Assembly (NCBI GenBank): GCA_036399055.1
Contig: DASWNX010000008.1
Coordinates: 59,929-123,928 of the forward strand
DNA length: 64,000 nucleotides
DNA from: Jatrophihabitans sp.
GTDB lineage: Bacteria > Actinomycetota > Actinomycetes > Mycobacteriales > Jatrophihabitantaceae
Reading direction: 5' to 3'
The translations under genes were made by a program, and so were the position numbers. How positions within the stretch are numbered: position 1 is the stretch's first letter; every line of letters begins with the position of its first letter. This document shows positions 17,772-27,900 of this stretch, piece by piece. A model generated the notes under the pieces. The model had not been told where the DNA came from. It was given only the letters and a program-made list of their open reading frames with translations, and did not search any database.

Positions 17772-20700
17772 GTGTCCGCAAGCGTCACCTCCGAGCCCGT
17801 GTTCCGCCTGGTGCGCCCGCACCTGCCGGCGTTGGCGGCGCCGGTCCTCGACGCCGACCAGCAGCGGGTGCTGACCCACGGACACGGCGTGCTGAGGGTG
17901 CTGGCCGGCCCGGGCACCGGCAAGACCACCACCCTGGTCGAGTCGGTGGTCGAACGCGTCACGCGGCGCGCAGTGCCGATCGAGGACATCTTGCTGCTCA
18001 CGTTCTCCCGGCGAGCTGCCGGGCAGTTGCGTGACCAGGTGACGGCCCGGCTGCAGCGCACCATCTCTGAGCCGGTCGCGCGCACCTTCCACTCCTACGC
18101 CTTCGGAGTGGTGCGCCGGGCCGCCGTGCTCGCCGGTGATCCGCCGCCCCGCTTGCTGTCCGGTTCCGAGCAGGACGTCACGCTGCGCGAGCTGCTGGCC
18201 GGCAGGCTGGCCGACCAGGTCGACTCGTGGCCGGTGGAGCTGTCGGCCGCCGTGCGCACCCAGGCGTTCGCCGAGGAGCTGCGCGACCTGCTGATGCGGG
18301 CCATCGAGCGTGACGTCAGCCCGCCGACCCTGGCCGCGCTGGGCGCCAAGCACCACCGTCCGGACTGGGTGGTCGCCGCCGATGTGCTGCGCGAGTACCT
18401 CGACGTCACCGCTCTGAAGGCGCCTGGCGCCTTCGACGCCGCCGAGCTGATCCAGCGGGCCAACGCCGAGCTGCGGCACAACCCGCAGCTGCTGGCCGCC
18501 GAGCGCCGGCAACGCCGTCGGATCTTCGTCGATGAGTATCAGGACACCGACCCGGCCCAGATCGAGCTGTTGAAGCTGATCGCCGCCGGCGCCGACGAGC
18601 TGGTGCTGATCGGCGACCCGGACCAGGCGATCTACTCCTTCCGGGGCGCGGAGCAGTCCGCGATGGCCGACATCGACCTGCACTTCGGATCGTTCACCGG
18701 CGGCGTGCGGCGCGAGCCCGAGCCGGCCGGTCAGCTCGAGCTGAGCCTGCCGGTGGAGACCGTGTCACTGAGGCAGTGCCGGCGCAGCGGGCCGGTGCTG
18801 CTCGCGGCCTCGCGGCGGATCGCCGCCCGGCTCAGCGGCCCGGCCCAGCACCGGACACTGGTGTCGGCCGGCGATCTGGGCCCCGGCACGGTCGAGGTGG
18901 CGGTGTTCGGCTCGGCCAGCCAAGAGGCCGCCCACATCGCCTCGGCGCTGCGTCGATCGCACGTCGAGGACCAGGTGCCCTGGTCGCAGATGGCGGTTGT
19001 GGTCCGGTCGGTCGGCCCGGCTGCGGACACCCTGCGGCGCGGCTTGGCGGCGGCCGGCGTGCCGGTCGGGCAGGCGGTCCGCGGGCCTCTGGCCGAGGAG
19101 CCGGTGGTGGCGCAGTTGCTGGAGTTGCTGCGGTGCGTGGCCGATCCGGCGGCCGTGCAGCCCGAGGCCGCCGAGACGCTGCTGCTCGGTGCGGTGGGCC
19201 GGGCCGACCCGCTGCAGGTGCTGCGGATGCGCCGGCACCTGCGGCACGCGCCCGCCGGCCCGCTCACGCTCGCCGACCTGATCACCGAGCCTGGCGCGCT
19301 GGCCCTGGTGCCGGCCGCGGTTCGCCAGCCGGTCGAGCGGCTGCGCGCGGTGATCGACGCCGCTGTCACCGCGGCAGCGGCGCCAGGGTGCTCTGCTGAG
19401 GACGTGCTGTGGGCGCTCTGGCAGGCCAGCGGCCTGTCGTCCCGGCTCAATAGCCGCAGCCTGGCCGGCGGTCCGGACGGCGCCCGCGCCGACCGAGCGC
19501 TGGACGCGGTGTTGGCCTTGTTCATCGAGGCGGCGAAGCTGTCTGACCGCAGCCCGGGCGGCGGGATCGACCAGCTGCGGGACTGGGTGAGCCAGCTGCA
19601 GATCACCGACACCGGGACGGGGCGGCGGGCGGTGACCGACGAGGTGTCGATTCTCACCGCGCATGCCAGCAAGGGCCTGGAGTGGCAGGTGGTGTGCGTG
19701 GCCGGCGTGCAGGACGGTGTCTGGCCAGATCTGCGTCCGCGCGGCTCGCTGTTGGGCTCGGATCTGCTGGTGGACCTGGTGGCCCATCGAGCCAGAGTCT
19801 CCAGCGGCCTGCTCACCGAGCGGTTGACCGAGGAGCGCCGGCTGTTCTACGTGGCGATCACCCGGGCCAGCCGCGCGTTGCTGGTGACCGCGGTCGACAG
19901 CGATGAGTCCCAGCCCTCGCGTTTCGTCGAGGAGCTGGACCCGTTGCCCGACACCGTCACGGCCCGGCCGGTGGCCACCGCCTCCCGCAGGTTCCTGCTC
20001 TCCGGCCTGGTCGCCGAGTTGCGCGGGGTGCTGGTCGACCCGAACGCCGATGAGGATGAGCTGGCCGCCGCCGCCGAGCAGCTGGCCCGGCTGGCTGAAG
20101 CGGGGGTGTCCGGCGCGCACCCCCGGGAGTGGTGGGGCCGGGCGCCGCTGTCCAGCGATGCCCCGATCCGGCCACAGGCGCTCGGGCCGGTGCCGATCCG
20201 GCCCTCGAAGTTCCAGGCCTACATCGACTGCGAGTTCCGGGCGCTGCTGATGGACCTCGGCGCCACCGATGCCACCGACGAGGTGGCCGCGTCCCTGGGC
20301 ACCCTGGTGCACTGGGTCGCCGAGCAGGCCGAGCCGGGGGCAGGAGTCGAGCAGCTGACCGAACTGCTGGAACGGGGCTGGTCCCGGCTGGACTTCTCCG
20401 CGCCCTGGCACGCCGTCACCGAGCGGGCTCGGGCGCAGCGGATGTTGGAGGCGCTGGCGTCCTGGCTGGTCAAGAGCCGGACCGAGCTGACGTTGGTGGC
20501 TCGCGAGGAGCCGTTCACCGTGCAGATCGGTGACGCGGTGTTGTCGGGCAAGGTGGACCGGCTCGAGCGCGACCGCGACGGGCGGCTGGTGGTGATCGAC
20601 CTCAAGACCGGCAAGAGCAAGCCGACCCAGAAGGACGTCAGCGTCCACCCGCAGCTGGCGGTGTACCAGCTCGCGGTGGCTGAAGGCGCCTTCACCGGCG

Positions 20701-20942
20701 GCGAGCCGGCCGAGCCGGGTGGAGCCCAGCTCGTCCAGATCGGCACGGCGACGACCGGTCCGCAGACCCAGCCCCCACTGGCGGAGTTCCCCGATCCCGG
20801 ATCGGTCGCCGCCGACCTCGCCAGGATCGCCGCGGTGCTACGCGGCAACACGGTGACGGCGCAGCCTGGCAAGGGTTGCAGCCGGTGCCCGGTGCGCGGC
20901 TGCTGCCCGGCTCAGGACGACGGCCGGCAGGTGACCCAGTGA
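17772..20942 (+). CDS. adnA: AdnA subunit of the AdnAB helicase-nuclease
   Basis: 1056 residues. UvrD-family motor with Walker A LAGPGTGKTTTL (44-55), Walker B IFVDEYQDTDPAQ, GDPDQAIYSFRG, LTAHASKGLEWQ and RRLFYVAITRA. C-terminal nuclease with VVIDLKTGKSKP (near 940), and the iron-sulfur Cys set: YIDCEFRALL before the core and GCSRCPVRGCC at the end. AdnAB resects double-strand breaks in actinobacteria that lack RecBCD in this role. It starts at GTG 17772 and its stop overlaps adnB as GTGA. Counterpart of Rv3202c. Confidence 0.92.
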   Translation: MSASVTSEPVFRLVRPHLPALAAPVLDADQQRVLTHGHGVLRVLAGPGTGKTTTLVESVVERVTRRAVPIEDILLLTFSRRAAGQLRDQVTARLQRTISEPVARTFHSYAFGVVRRAAVLAGDPPPRLLSGSEQDVTLRELLAGRLADQVDSWPVELSAAVRTQAFAEELRDLLMRAIERDVSPPTLAALGAKHHRPDWVVAADVLREYLDVTALKAPGAFDAAELIQRANAELRHNPQLLAAERRQRRRIFVDEYQDTDPAQIELLKLIAAGADELVLIGDPDQAIYSFRGAEQSAMADIDLHFGSFTGGVRREPEPAGQLELSLPVETVSLRQCRRSGPVLLAASRRIAARLSGPAQHRTLVSAGDLGPGTVEVAVFGSASQEAAHIASALRRSHVEDQVPWSQMAVVVRSVGPAADTLRRGLAAAGVPVGQAVRGPLAEEPVVAQLLELLRCVADPAAVQPEAAETLLLGAVGRADPLQVLRMRRHLRHAPAGPLTLADLITEPGALALVPAAVRQPVERLRAVIDAAVTAAAAPGCSAEDVLWALWQASGLSSRLNSRSLAGGPDGARADRALDAVLALFIEAAKLSDRSPGGGIDQLRDWVSQLQITDTGTGRRAVTDEVSILTAHASKGLEWQVVCVAGVQDGVWPDLRPRGSLLGSDLLVDLVAHRARVSSGLLTERLTEERRLFYVAITRASRALLVTAVDSDESQPSRFVEELDPLPDTVTARPVATASRRFLLSGLVAELRGVLVDPNADEDELAAAAEQLARLAEAGVSGAHPREWWGRAPLSSDAPIRPQALGPVPIRPSKFQAYIDCEFRALLMDLGATDATDEVAASLGTLVHWVAEQAEPGAGVEQLTELLERGWSRLDFSAPWHAVTERARAQRMLEALASWLVKSRTELTLVAREEPFTVQIGDAVLSGKVDRLERDRDGRLVVIDLKTGKSKPTQKDVSVHPQLAVYQLAVAEGAFTGGEPAEPGGAQLVQIGTATTGPQTQPPLAEFPDPGSVAADLARIAAVLRGNTVTAQPGKGCSRCPVRGCCPAQDDGRQVTQ

Positions 20943-23900
20943 CGGCCCAGTCCCTGACGGCCCAGTCTCCGACGGCCCAGTCCCTGAGGGCCCAGTCCCT
21001 GACGGCCCAGTCCCTGACGGCCCAGTCCCCGAAGGCCGAGATCCGCTACCAGCCTGCCGACGTAGCCCGGCTGCTGGGGCTGTTCCCGCCGACCGACGAG
21101 CAGGCCGCGGTGATCCAGGCGCCGTTGGAACCGGCGGTGGTGATCGCCGGGGCGGGTTCGGGCAAGACCGAGACGATGGCCGCCCGGGTGGTCTGGCTGG
21201 TCGCCAACGAGCTGGTCGCGCCGGACCGGATCCTCGGATTGACCTTCACCCGCAAGGCGGCCGGTGAGCTGCAGCATCGGATCAGGGCTCGGCTGAAGTC
21301 CTTGCATCGGGTGCTGGACAGGAACGTGGAGTCCGCCGATCCCACGGTTCTCACCTACGCCGCGTACTCCGGGCGGCTGGTCGAGGAGCATGGCATCGTG
21401 CTGGGCTGCGAGCCTGGAGCGCGGCTGCTCACCGAAGCGGCCCGCTGGCAGGTCGCCGACGCCGTGGTCCGGCACTATGACGGCGCGTTCTCGCTGGAAC
21501 CGGGCGTGGTCGCCACGGTGACCGAGCGGTTGCTGGACCTGTCCGGCCAGCTTGCCGACCACCTGGCCGAGCCCGAGCAGGTGCGCCGGCTCGCGGCTCG
21601 GTTGCGGGCTGAGCTGCTGGCCCTGCCGCAGAAGCCGAAAACCCGCCGAGCCTTGCCGGAGAACGTCGAGAAGCTGCTGGAGAGCTTCACCAAGCGGGCT
21701 GAGCTGCTGCCACTGGTCGAGCTGTTCAGCGAGCGCAAGCGGTCCGAAGGCTTGCTGGACTTCGCCGATCAGATGGTGCTGGCGAGCAGGTTGGCCGCGA
21801 TACCGGCGGTGGCGGCAGTCGAGCGCTCACGCTATGACGTCGTGTTGCTCGATGAGTACCAGGACAGCGGCCATGCCCAGATCCAGATGCTGGCGGCGCT
21901 GTTCGGCGACGGCCGGGCAGTCACCGCGGTGGGCGATCCGCTGCAGTCGATCTACAGCTGGCGCGGCGCCAGCGCGGCGAGCATCGGCAAGTTCGCAGAC
22001 CGGTTCCGCACCAGCGCGGGCGCGCCGGCGCCGGCGTACTCGCTGATGACGAGCTGGCGCAACGACCGCCGCGTCCTCTCGGTCGCCAACCGGGTCGCCG
22101 AGGATCTGCGGGTCGCCGGCAGCCTGCCTCTGACGGCCCGGCCAGAGGCCCCGGAGGGCCGGGTGGTGGCCCGGTACAGCGAGTCCGTCGCCGACGAGGC
22201 GACCTGGCTGGCCGAGCGGCTGCGGGCGGAGTGGGACGGCCGGCTCAACTGGACGTCGGGGCAGCGGACCCTCGCGGTGCTGGTGCGCAAGCGCTCAGGC
22301 ATCGCGCTGATCGCCCAGGCGCTGCGCGAGGCCCGGCTACCGGTCGAGGTCGTCGACATCGGCGGCCTGCTGACGTTGCCCGAGATCGCCGACGTCCGGG
22401 CGGTGTTGCAGGTGCTCGCAGATCACAACGCCGGCGGCTCGCTGGCCCGGTTGCTGACCGGAGCTCGCTGGCGGATCGGTCCGGCCGACCTGGTGGCGCT
22501 GCACCAGCGGGCCCGGGTGCTGGCCAAGATGACCGGACTGTCGATCCACGGCCCGGCCGCCGAGGCCGAGACAGTCGCCGAGGCCGCGACGGGCTCCCAG
22601 CCGGCCGGCGGCTCCGGCCGGCCCGGTGACGACGAGCGGGTCGAGCCGTCCCTGATCGAAGCGCTCGACGATCTCGGTGAGGCGTCGGGGTACTCCGCCG
22701 AGGGCTACCGCCGGCTTGCCGACTGCGCCTTCATGCTGCGGCGGCTGCGCCGGCGGCTGGACCTGCCGCTGCCGGACCTGGTCGCCGAGGTCGAGCAAGC
22801 TCTCGGCCTGGACGTCGAGATCGCTTCGCGGCCGGGCGCTGAGCACGCCGGCCGGGCCAATCTCGACCGGTTCATCGACGAGGCTGCCCGATTCGCCAAC
22901 GATCGCGCCGCTGCCGGGGTGTCGGCCTTCCTGGGTTACCTGCGCGCGGCCGAGGAGGAGGAGTACGGGCTCAAACCCGCCACGCTGGAGGTGTTGCCCG
23001 ACCGGGTGCAGGTCTTGACCGTGCACGGCGCCAAGGGCCTGGAATGGGACGTGGTCGCGGTGGCCGGGCTGGTCACCGACGGCTTTCCCGACGCGGCCAA
23101 GAACTATGACTGGACCAGCACCCCGGCCCTGCTGCCCTCTCCGCTGCGCGGTGACGCCGGCGATCTGCCGGTGCTGGACTTCGGCGGCTGCCAGCACCAC
23201 GGAGACGCCGAGGCCCGGATCGCCGAGCACCGCGATCGGGTGAAGCAGCGGCACCTGAAAGAGGAGCGACGGCTGGCCTATGTGGCTTTCACCCGGGCTC
23301 GCAAGGCGCTCTACGCCTGCGGGGCCGCCTGGGGCGCGGGCAGCAAGTCGCGGCCGGCGTCGGTGTTCCTGGAGGAGCTGCGTTCCTCCGACGCGGTCGA
23401 GGTCGACGGCTGGTGGCAGGTGGCGCCCGACGAGCAGAATCCGATGGCGGGCAAGGACCTCGGGCAGAGCTGGCCGGCTGATCCGCTGGCCGGCCGGCGG
23501 GCGATGGTCGAGCGTGGCGCCGCTCAGGTGCTGAGCGCTCTGAACGACGCCGGTGACCCGAGCCCGCTGGCGGCTTCTCAGCGGAGCCCGCTGGCCAAGC
23601 TGTGGGAGCGGGATGTGGAGCTGCTGCTCGCCGAGCGGGCCGCGGCGGCCGAACTGGGCGTCATCGAGGTGACGGTCCCGCAGCAGCTGTCGGTGTCAGA
23701 TGTGGTGGCCCTCTCAGCCGATCCGAGCGAGCTCGCCCGCCGGCTGCGCAGGCCCTTGCCGCAGCAGCCGGCCAAGCAGGCCCGCCGCGGCACGGCGTTT
23801 CACCAGTGGCTGGAGCAACGCTGGGCTGCCGAGTCGCTGCTCGACATCGAGGACCTGCCCGGAGCGGTCGACGAGCTCGCTGACGCCGGTGAGCTTGAAG

Positions 23901-24274
23901 CGCTCAAGGCCGCCTTCGAGCGCAGCAGCTGGGCCGACCGCACGCCGGTCGCGGTCGAGGTGGGGTTTGAGATGTCCTTCGGCGCCCGGGTGGTGCGGGG
24001 CCGGATGGACGCGGTCTTCACCGACCCGGACGGCCGTTTCACCGTCGTGGACTGGAAGACCGGCAGGCCGCCGACCGGTGCGGACGCCCACGCCAAATCG
24101 GTTCAGCTTGCCCTGTACCGGCTGGCCTGGGCCGCTATCGCCGGGATCGCCGACACCGAGCTCGATTCGGTCGCAGCGGCGTTCTACTACGTCGGCGCGG
24201 GCCTGACGGTGGCGCCTGCGAACCTCCTGGACGCCCGCCAGTTGCGCGAGTTGGTCAACGGCGCGCACGCCTGA
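20939..24274 (+). CDS. adnB: AdnB subunit of the AdnAB helicase-nuclease
   Basis: 1111 residues from GTG 20939, which overlaps the adnA stop; earlier in-frame codons lie inside adnA. Residues 2-31 are six TAQSL-type pentapeptide repeats, absent from the family to my knowledge. Then the motor: IAGAGSGKTETM (69-80), LLDEYQDSGHAQIQ, GDPLQSIYSWRGAS, VLTVHGAKGLEWD and RRLAYVAFTRAR. C-terminal nuclease FTVVDWKTGRPP. AdnB is the main motor of the heterodimer. Counterpart of Rv3201c. Confidence 0.92.
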   Translation: MTAQSLTAQSPTAQSLRAQSLTAQSLTAQSPKAEIRYQPADVARLLGLFPPTDEQAAVIQAPLEPAVVIAGAGSGKTETMAARVVWLVANELVAPDRILGLTFTRKAAGELQHRIRARLKSLHRVLDRNVESADPTVLTYAAYSGRLVEEHGIVLGCEPGARLLTEAARWQVADAVVRHYDGAFSLEPGVVATVTERLLDLSGQLADHLAEPEQVRRLAARLRAELLALPQKPKTRRALPENVEKLLESFTKRAELLPLVELFSERKRSEGLLDFADQMVLASRLAAIPAVAAVERSRYDVVLLDEYQDSGHAQIQMLAALFGDGRAVTAVGDPLQSIYSWRGASAASIGKFADRFRTSAGAPAPAYSLMTSWRNDRRVLSVANRVAEDLRVAGSLPLTARPEAPEGRVVARYSESVADEATWLAERLRAEWDGRLNWTSGQRTLAVLVRKRSGIALIAQALREARLPVEVVDIGGLLTLPEIADVRAVLQVLADHNAGGSLARLLTGARWRIGPADLVALHQRARVLAKMTGLSIHGPAAEAETVAEAATGSQPAGGSGRPGDDERVEPSLIEALDDLGEASGYSAEGYRRLADCAFMLRRLRRRLDLPLPDLVAEVEQALGLDVEIASRPGAEHAGRANLDRFIDEAARFANDRAAAGVSAFLGYLRAAEEEEYGLKPATLEVLPDRVQVLTVHGAKGLEWDVVAVAGLVTDGFPDAAKNYDWTSTPALLPSPLRGDAGDLPVLDFGGCQHHGDAEARIAEHRDRVKQRHLKEERRLAYVAFTRARKALYACGAAWGAGSKSRPASVFLEELRSSDAVEVDGWWQVAPDEQNPMAGKDLGQSWPADPLAGRRAMVERGAAQVLSALNDAGDPSPLAASQRSPLAKLWERDVELLLAERAAAAELGVIEVTVPQQLSVSDVVALSADPSELARRLRRPLPQQPAKQARRGTAFHQWLEQRWAAESLLDIEDLPGAVDELADAGELEALKAAFERSSWADRTPVAVEVGFEMSFGARVVRGRMDAVFTDPDGRFTVVDWKTGRPPTGADAHAKSVQLALYRLAWAAIAGIADTELDSVAAAFYYVGAGLTVAPANLLDARQLRELVNGAHA
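20941..21030. repeat. 15-bp tandem repeat, six copies, at the 5' end of adnB
   Basis: Six units of GACGGCCCAGTCCCT (two with single changes) run from 20941 to 21030 directly behind the adnA stop, in frame with adnB. Confidence 0.95.
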
Positions 24275-24321
24275 GTGGCCACATCGTCACGGGTCAGCTG
24301 CCATCGGCAGCCGGCGCGGGA

Positions 24322-24327
24322 TAACCT
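24322..24327 (+). promoter_or_regulatory. -10 element TAACCT of the M20 peptidase gene
   Basis: TAACCT 7 nt before GTG 24335; supports that start and a leaderless mRNA. Confidence 0.55.
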
Positions 24328-24334
24328 GCCGGAC

Positions 24335-25738
24335 GTGACCAACGACGTGCGCGCATACGTGAGAGACCATTCGGCCGAGCTGCTCGCCGACCTCGACGCG
24401 TGGTTGCGGATCCCGGGCATCAGCTCCGAGCCCGACCGTCGCGACGACGTGATCCGCAGCGCCGAGTGGTTCGCCGAGGCCTGCCGGGGCGTCGGCTTCC
24501 CGACCGTCGAGATCTGGCCCACGCCCGGGCTGCCGACCGTGTACGCCGAGTGGCCGAGCGAGGACCCGGACGCGCCCACCGTGCTGGTGTACGGCCATCA
24601 CGACGTGCAGCCGGTCGATCCGATCGACCTGTGGCACACCGACCCGTTCGAGCCCACTGTCGACGGCCCGGTGCTGCGAGGCCGCGGCGCCTCCGACGAC
24701 AAGGGCCAGTTGCTGTTCCACCTGCTCGGCGTGCGCGCCCACCTGGCCGCCACCGGCCGCGCCACGCCTGCCGTGCACCTCAAATTCCTCATCGAGGGCG
24801 AGGAGGAGTCCGGCTCGCCGAACTTCGAGGCGTTGCTGCGGGAGCGGCGCCAGCGCCTGGACTGCGACGTGGTCGTCATCACCGACACGGGCATGGTCGC
24901 CGAGGACATGCCGAGCTCGGTGACCGGAATGCGCGGCCTGGTGCTGGCGGACGTGCGCTTTCACGGGCCCGACCTCGACCTGCACTCCGGCGTTTTCGGG
25001 GGAGCGGTGCCCAACCCCGTCACCGTGGCAGCACGCATGGTGGCGGCCCTGCACGACGCCGACGGCCGGGTGCAGATCCCCGGTTTCTACGACGACGTGG
25101 TGGAGCTGACCGATCTGGAGCGGGAGTTGATGGCGCGGACTCCCTTCGACGAGGCCAGGTTCCTGGCCACCAGCAAGTCCCGGGCGCTGGCCGGCGAGGC
25201 CGGTTACTCGACCCTGGAGCGGATCGGCGCCAGGCCGACCGCCGAGGTCAACGGCATCGGCGGGGGTTACCAGGGTGATGGCACCAAGACCATCATCCCT
25301 AGCGACGCCTTCGTCAAGCTGTCGTTCCGGTTGGTGGCCAACCAGGACCCGGCCACGATCACCGCGGCGATCGAGGCCTTCATCGCCGAGCACACCCCGG
25401 CCGGCATCTCCCACCGTGTCCGGTGGGCCGGCGACGGGGTCGCCCCCTGCCTGGTGCCTATCGGAACCCCTGCCTACCAGGCGCTGTCGAAGGCGATCTG
25501 CGCCGCCTTCGACACCGACCTGATCCTGCCGACCCGCGAAGGCGGCTCGGGCCCCGAAGCGGCCATCCAGCAGGCGCTGGGAGCTCCGATGGTCTTTCTC
25601 GGCGTCGGCCTGCCCGATGACCAGATCCACGCCCCGAACGAGAAGGTGACCCTGTCGATGCTCTACAAGGGCGCCGAGGCGGCCGCCCACCTGTGGGGGG
25701 AATTCGCAGCACTGGGCCGAAAGGGACTCACAAGCTAG
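24335..25738 (+). CDS. M20 family dipeptidase
   Basis: 467 residues from GTG 24335, placed by the -10 box; the frame is open further upstream but would run through that box. Metal site: VYGHHDVQPVDP (first His, Asp), RGASDDKGQ (bridging Asp), FLIEGEEESGS (Glu pair, general base), DTGM, and RVLVR-type loop later, with EGGSGPEAAIQ and PNEKV near the end. Di-zinc dipeptidase of the M20 CNDP/DapE-like group; cytosolic, cleaving small peptides. Confidence 0.9.
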   Translation: MTNDVRAYVRDHSAELLADLDAWLRIPGISSEPDRRDDVIRSAEWFAEACRGVGFPTVEIWPTPGLPTVYAEWPSEDPDAPTVLVYGHHDVQPVDPIDLWHTDPFEPTVDGPVLRGRGASDDKGQLLFHLLGVRAHLAATGRATPAVHLKFLIEGEEESGSPNFEALLRERRQRLDCDVVVITDTGMVAEDMPSSVTGMRGLVLADVRFHGPDLDLHSGVFGGAVPNPVTVAARMVAALHDADGRVQIPGFYDDVVELTDLERELMARTPFDEARFLATSKSRALAGEAGYSTLERIGARPTAEVNGIGGGYQGDGTKTIIPSDAFVKLSFRLVANQDPATITAAIEAFIAEHTPAGISHRVRWAGDGVAPCLVPIGTPAYQALSKAICAAFDTDLILPTREGGSGPEAAIQQALGAPMVFLGVGLPDDQIHAPNEKVTLSMLYKGAEAAAHLWGEFAALGRKGLTS

Positions 25739-25747
25739 TTTCAAGAG

Positions 25748-26557
25748 ATGATCGAGCTACCGCAGCCGCCGGCGCCCGTGCCGCCCCGAAGCAGTCGCGG
25801 TCTGGCCATGGCGGCCGTGGCTGCCGTGCTGGCCCTGGTCGTGGCGGTGGCGCTCATCAACTCCCACCGCAACCGTGACAGCGCCGCGCGACTCGAGTCC
25901 GACCGGGTCAGCCAGCTCACCCAGGCGCCGTCGATCCCGTCTGCCCCCAGAAGCTCAGCGCCGGGCGACGGCCCGACCGAGCGCTTGCCGCTGGTCACCT
26001 GCCCGCGGATCCGCGACGAGCAGTCCCGGTTGGCCTATCGCTGCATCGACAACGCGCTTCGGCAGGACGGCTCCGACGTCGCTCTGGGCCTGCGGATCTC
26101 ACTGAACCAGGAGGTCGAGCCCGGCTGGGTGATCAGCCAGGGCTCGGGCAACCCGCAGAGCCTGACGTCCCCGCCGTCCAACGACGTGGTGACCTTCCGG
26201 TCCGCGCGACGAGCCGCCGCCCCCGCGCCGCCCTCGGCCGCCGAGGTCCGCGCCGAGGTGCTACGTCGCACCACGCGGGCTCTGGACCGGGCCTACGGTG
26301 ACACTCCGTCCAGCAGAACGCTGGCCGCGCGCTCGAGGTCCTTCGGCGGCGTGCTGGGATACCAGGTCCTCACCGAGGTGACGATCAACCCGGCGTACCG
26401 GGCGCGCCACAACCTGGCCACTCGCGTCGAGCGGTTGTGGACCGTGGGGCTGCCCACCACCGCGGGGGTCAGCATCTTCATGCTCTCGATCCCTGACAAG
26501 CGGGCTGACCTGTGGGCCAAGGCCGAGGCGACTATCGCGACCGTGCGCGTACTCTGA
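25748..26557 (+). CDS. Single-pass membrane protein, function unknown
   Basis: 269 residues, starting 9 nt after the peptidase stop. Pro-rich N-terminus, membrane helix at about 18-38 (LAMAAVAAVLALVVAVALI), then an outer domain with two cysteines (LVTCPRIRDEQ, YRCIDNAL) likely to pair. I do not recognise a family. Next to the M16 pair; it may share their extracytoplasmic setting, but nothing proves it. Confidence 0.7.
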   Translation: MIELPQPPAPVPPRSSRGLAMAAVAAVLALVVAVALINSHRNRDSAARLESDRVSQLTQAPSIPSAPRSSAPGDGPTERLPLVTCPRIRDEQSRLAYRCIDNALRQDGSDVALGLRISLNQEVEPGWVISQGSGNPQSLTSPPSNDVVTFRSARRAAAPAPPSAAEVRAEVLRRTTRALDRAYGDTPSSRTLAARSRSFGGVLGYQVLTEVTINPAYRARHNLATRVERLWTVGLPTTAGVSIFMLSIPDKRADLWAKAEATIATVRVL

Positions 26558-26571
26558 GCGACCGACTTGGC

Positions 26572-26577
26572 TAGTGT
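26572..26577 (+). promoter_or_regulatory. -10 element TAGTGT of the M16 peptidase operon
   Basis: TAGTGT 6 nt before GTG 26584; leaderless layout. Confidence 0.5.
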
Positions 26578-26583
26578 GGGCCG

Positions 26584-27900
26584 GTGCCCACCTCGTCGCG
26601 CATCCCCACCTTGCCCTCCTTGTCCTTCCAGTTGCAGCACCACACGCTGCGCAACGGCCTGCGGGTGGTGCTGGCGCCGGATCGACGAGCACCGGTGATC
26701 GCCGTCGCGGTGCTTTACGACGTCGGATTCCGTTCCGAGCCCGAGGGCCGGACCGGCTTCGCGCACCTGTTCGAGCATCTGATGTTCCAGGGGTCGGCCA
26801 ACCTGGAGAAGCTGGAGCACTTTCACTACATCCAGTCCTCCGGCGGGATGTTCAACGGCAGCACCCACCTGGACTACACCAGCTACTACGAGCTGCTGCC
26901 CTCCCATGCCCTGGAGCGCGCGCTGTTCCTGGAAGCCGACCGGATGCGCTCGCCGCGGATCACCGAGGAGAACCTCGCCAACCAGATCGACGTGGTGAAG
27001 GAGGAGATCCGGGTCAACGTGCTCAACCGGCCCTATGGCGGTTTCCCGTGGCTGCAGCTGCCCGAGCTGATGTATGACACTTTCGCCAACGCGCACAACG
27101 GTTACGGCGGCTTCGAGGACCTCACCAACGCCACCGTGGCCGACGCCAGCTCGTTCTTCGACAGCTACTACGCCCCGGCCAACGCGGTGCTCAGCGTCTC
27201 CGGCGACTTCGACCCGGCCGGGGCCCTGGAGATGATCGAGCGCCACTTCGCCGGCATCAAGCGACGCAAGAAGCCGCAGCGGCCGAACTTCGCCGAACCG
27301 CCGCTGACCAGTGAGCGGCGGGAGGTGGTGGTGGATGAGATGGCGCCTATGCCGGCGCTGGCGATCGGCTACCGGGTCGTCGATCCGGCTGCCGACTTCA
27401 ACCGCTACCTGGCCACGGTGCTGCTCGCTGAGATCCTGTCCAACGGCGACGCCTCCCGGCTGCACCGCTCGCTCGTGCAGTCCAAGGGGCTGGTGACCGA
27501 CGTGAACGCCTATCTGGGCACCTTCGGCGACCCGCTGGAGGAACGCGACCCCACCAGGCTCAACATCACCACCCACTACGCCGACCGCGACGCCACCGGC
27601 GCCGTGATCGCCGCCGTAGACGAGGAGCTGGACCGGTTGGCCACCGACGGCGTCGAGCCGGGCGAGCTGCACCGGGCGGGCGTCCAGCTGGCCGCCACCA
27701 TCTCCCACGAGCTGGATCAGGTGGCCAACCGCAGCCAGGAGTTCGGCAAGTTCGAGCTGCTGTTCGGCGACGCGTCGCTGATCCTGCGGCTGCCCAGCTT
27801 GCTGAGCCAAGTCACCGACTCCGACATCCGCACGGTCGCCGGCGACCTGCTCCCCACCAGCCGCGCCGTCCTCGAACTCATTCCAGGAGCCACCAGATGA
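26584..27900 (+). CDS. M16 family zinc peptidase, active subunit
   Basis: 438 residues from GTG 26584. The inverted zinc motif HLFEHLMFQG (HxxEH, near residues 60-69) with a distal ENLANQIDVVKEEIRVN segment that supplies the third ligand. Size is that of the two-chain M16B peptidases, in which a second, inactive chain completes the chamber. The next gene is that chain and overlaps by 4 bp (ATGA). Confidence 0.9.
   Translation: MPTSSRIPTLPSLSFQLQHHTLRNGLRVVLAPDRRAPVIAVAVLYDVGFRSEPEGRTGFAHLFEHLMFQGSANLEKLEHFHYIQSSGGMFNGSTHLDYTSYYELLPSHALERALFLEADRMRSPRITEENLANQIDVVKEEIRVNVLNRPYGGFPWLQLPELMYDTFANAHNGYGGFEDLTNATVADASSFFDSYYAPANAVLSVSGDFDPAGALEMIERHFAGIKRRKKPQRPNFAEPPLTSERREVVVDEMAPMPALAIGYRVVDPAADFNRYLATVLLAEILSNGDASRLHRSLVQSKGLVTDVNAYLGTFGDPLEERDPTRLNITTHYADRDATGAVIAAVDEELDRLATDGVEPGELHRAGVQLAATISHELDQVANRSQEFGKFELLFGDASLILRLPSLLSQVTDSDIRTVAGDLLPTSRAVLELIPGATR

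Noticed and set aside
18765-20648. Long open frame antisense to adnA
   Set aside because: It mirrors adnA codon bias at high GC and its translation is low-complexity Arg/Gly/His-rich with no domain.
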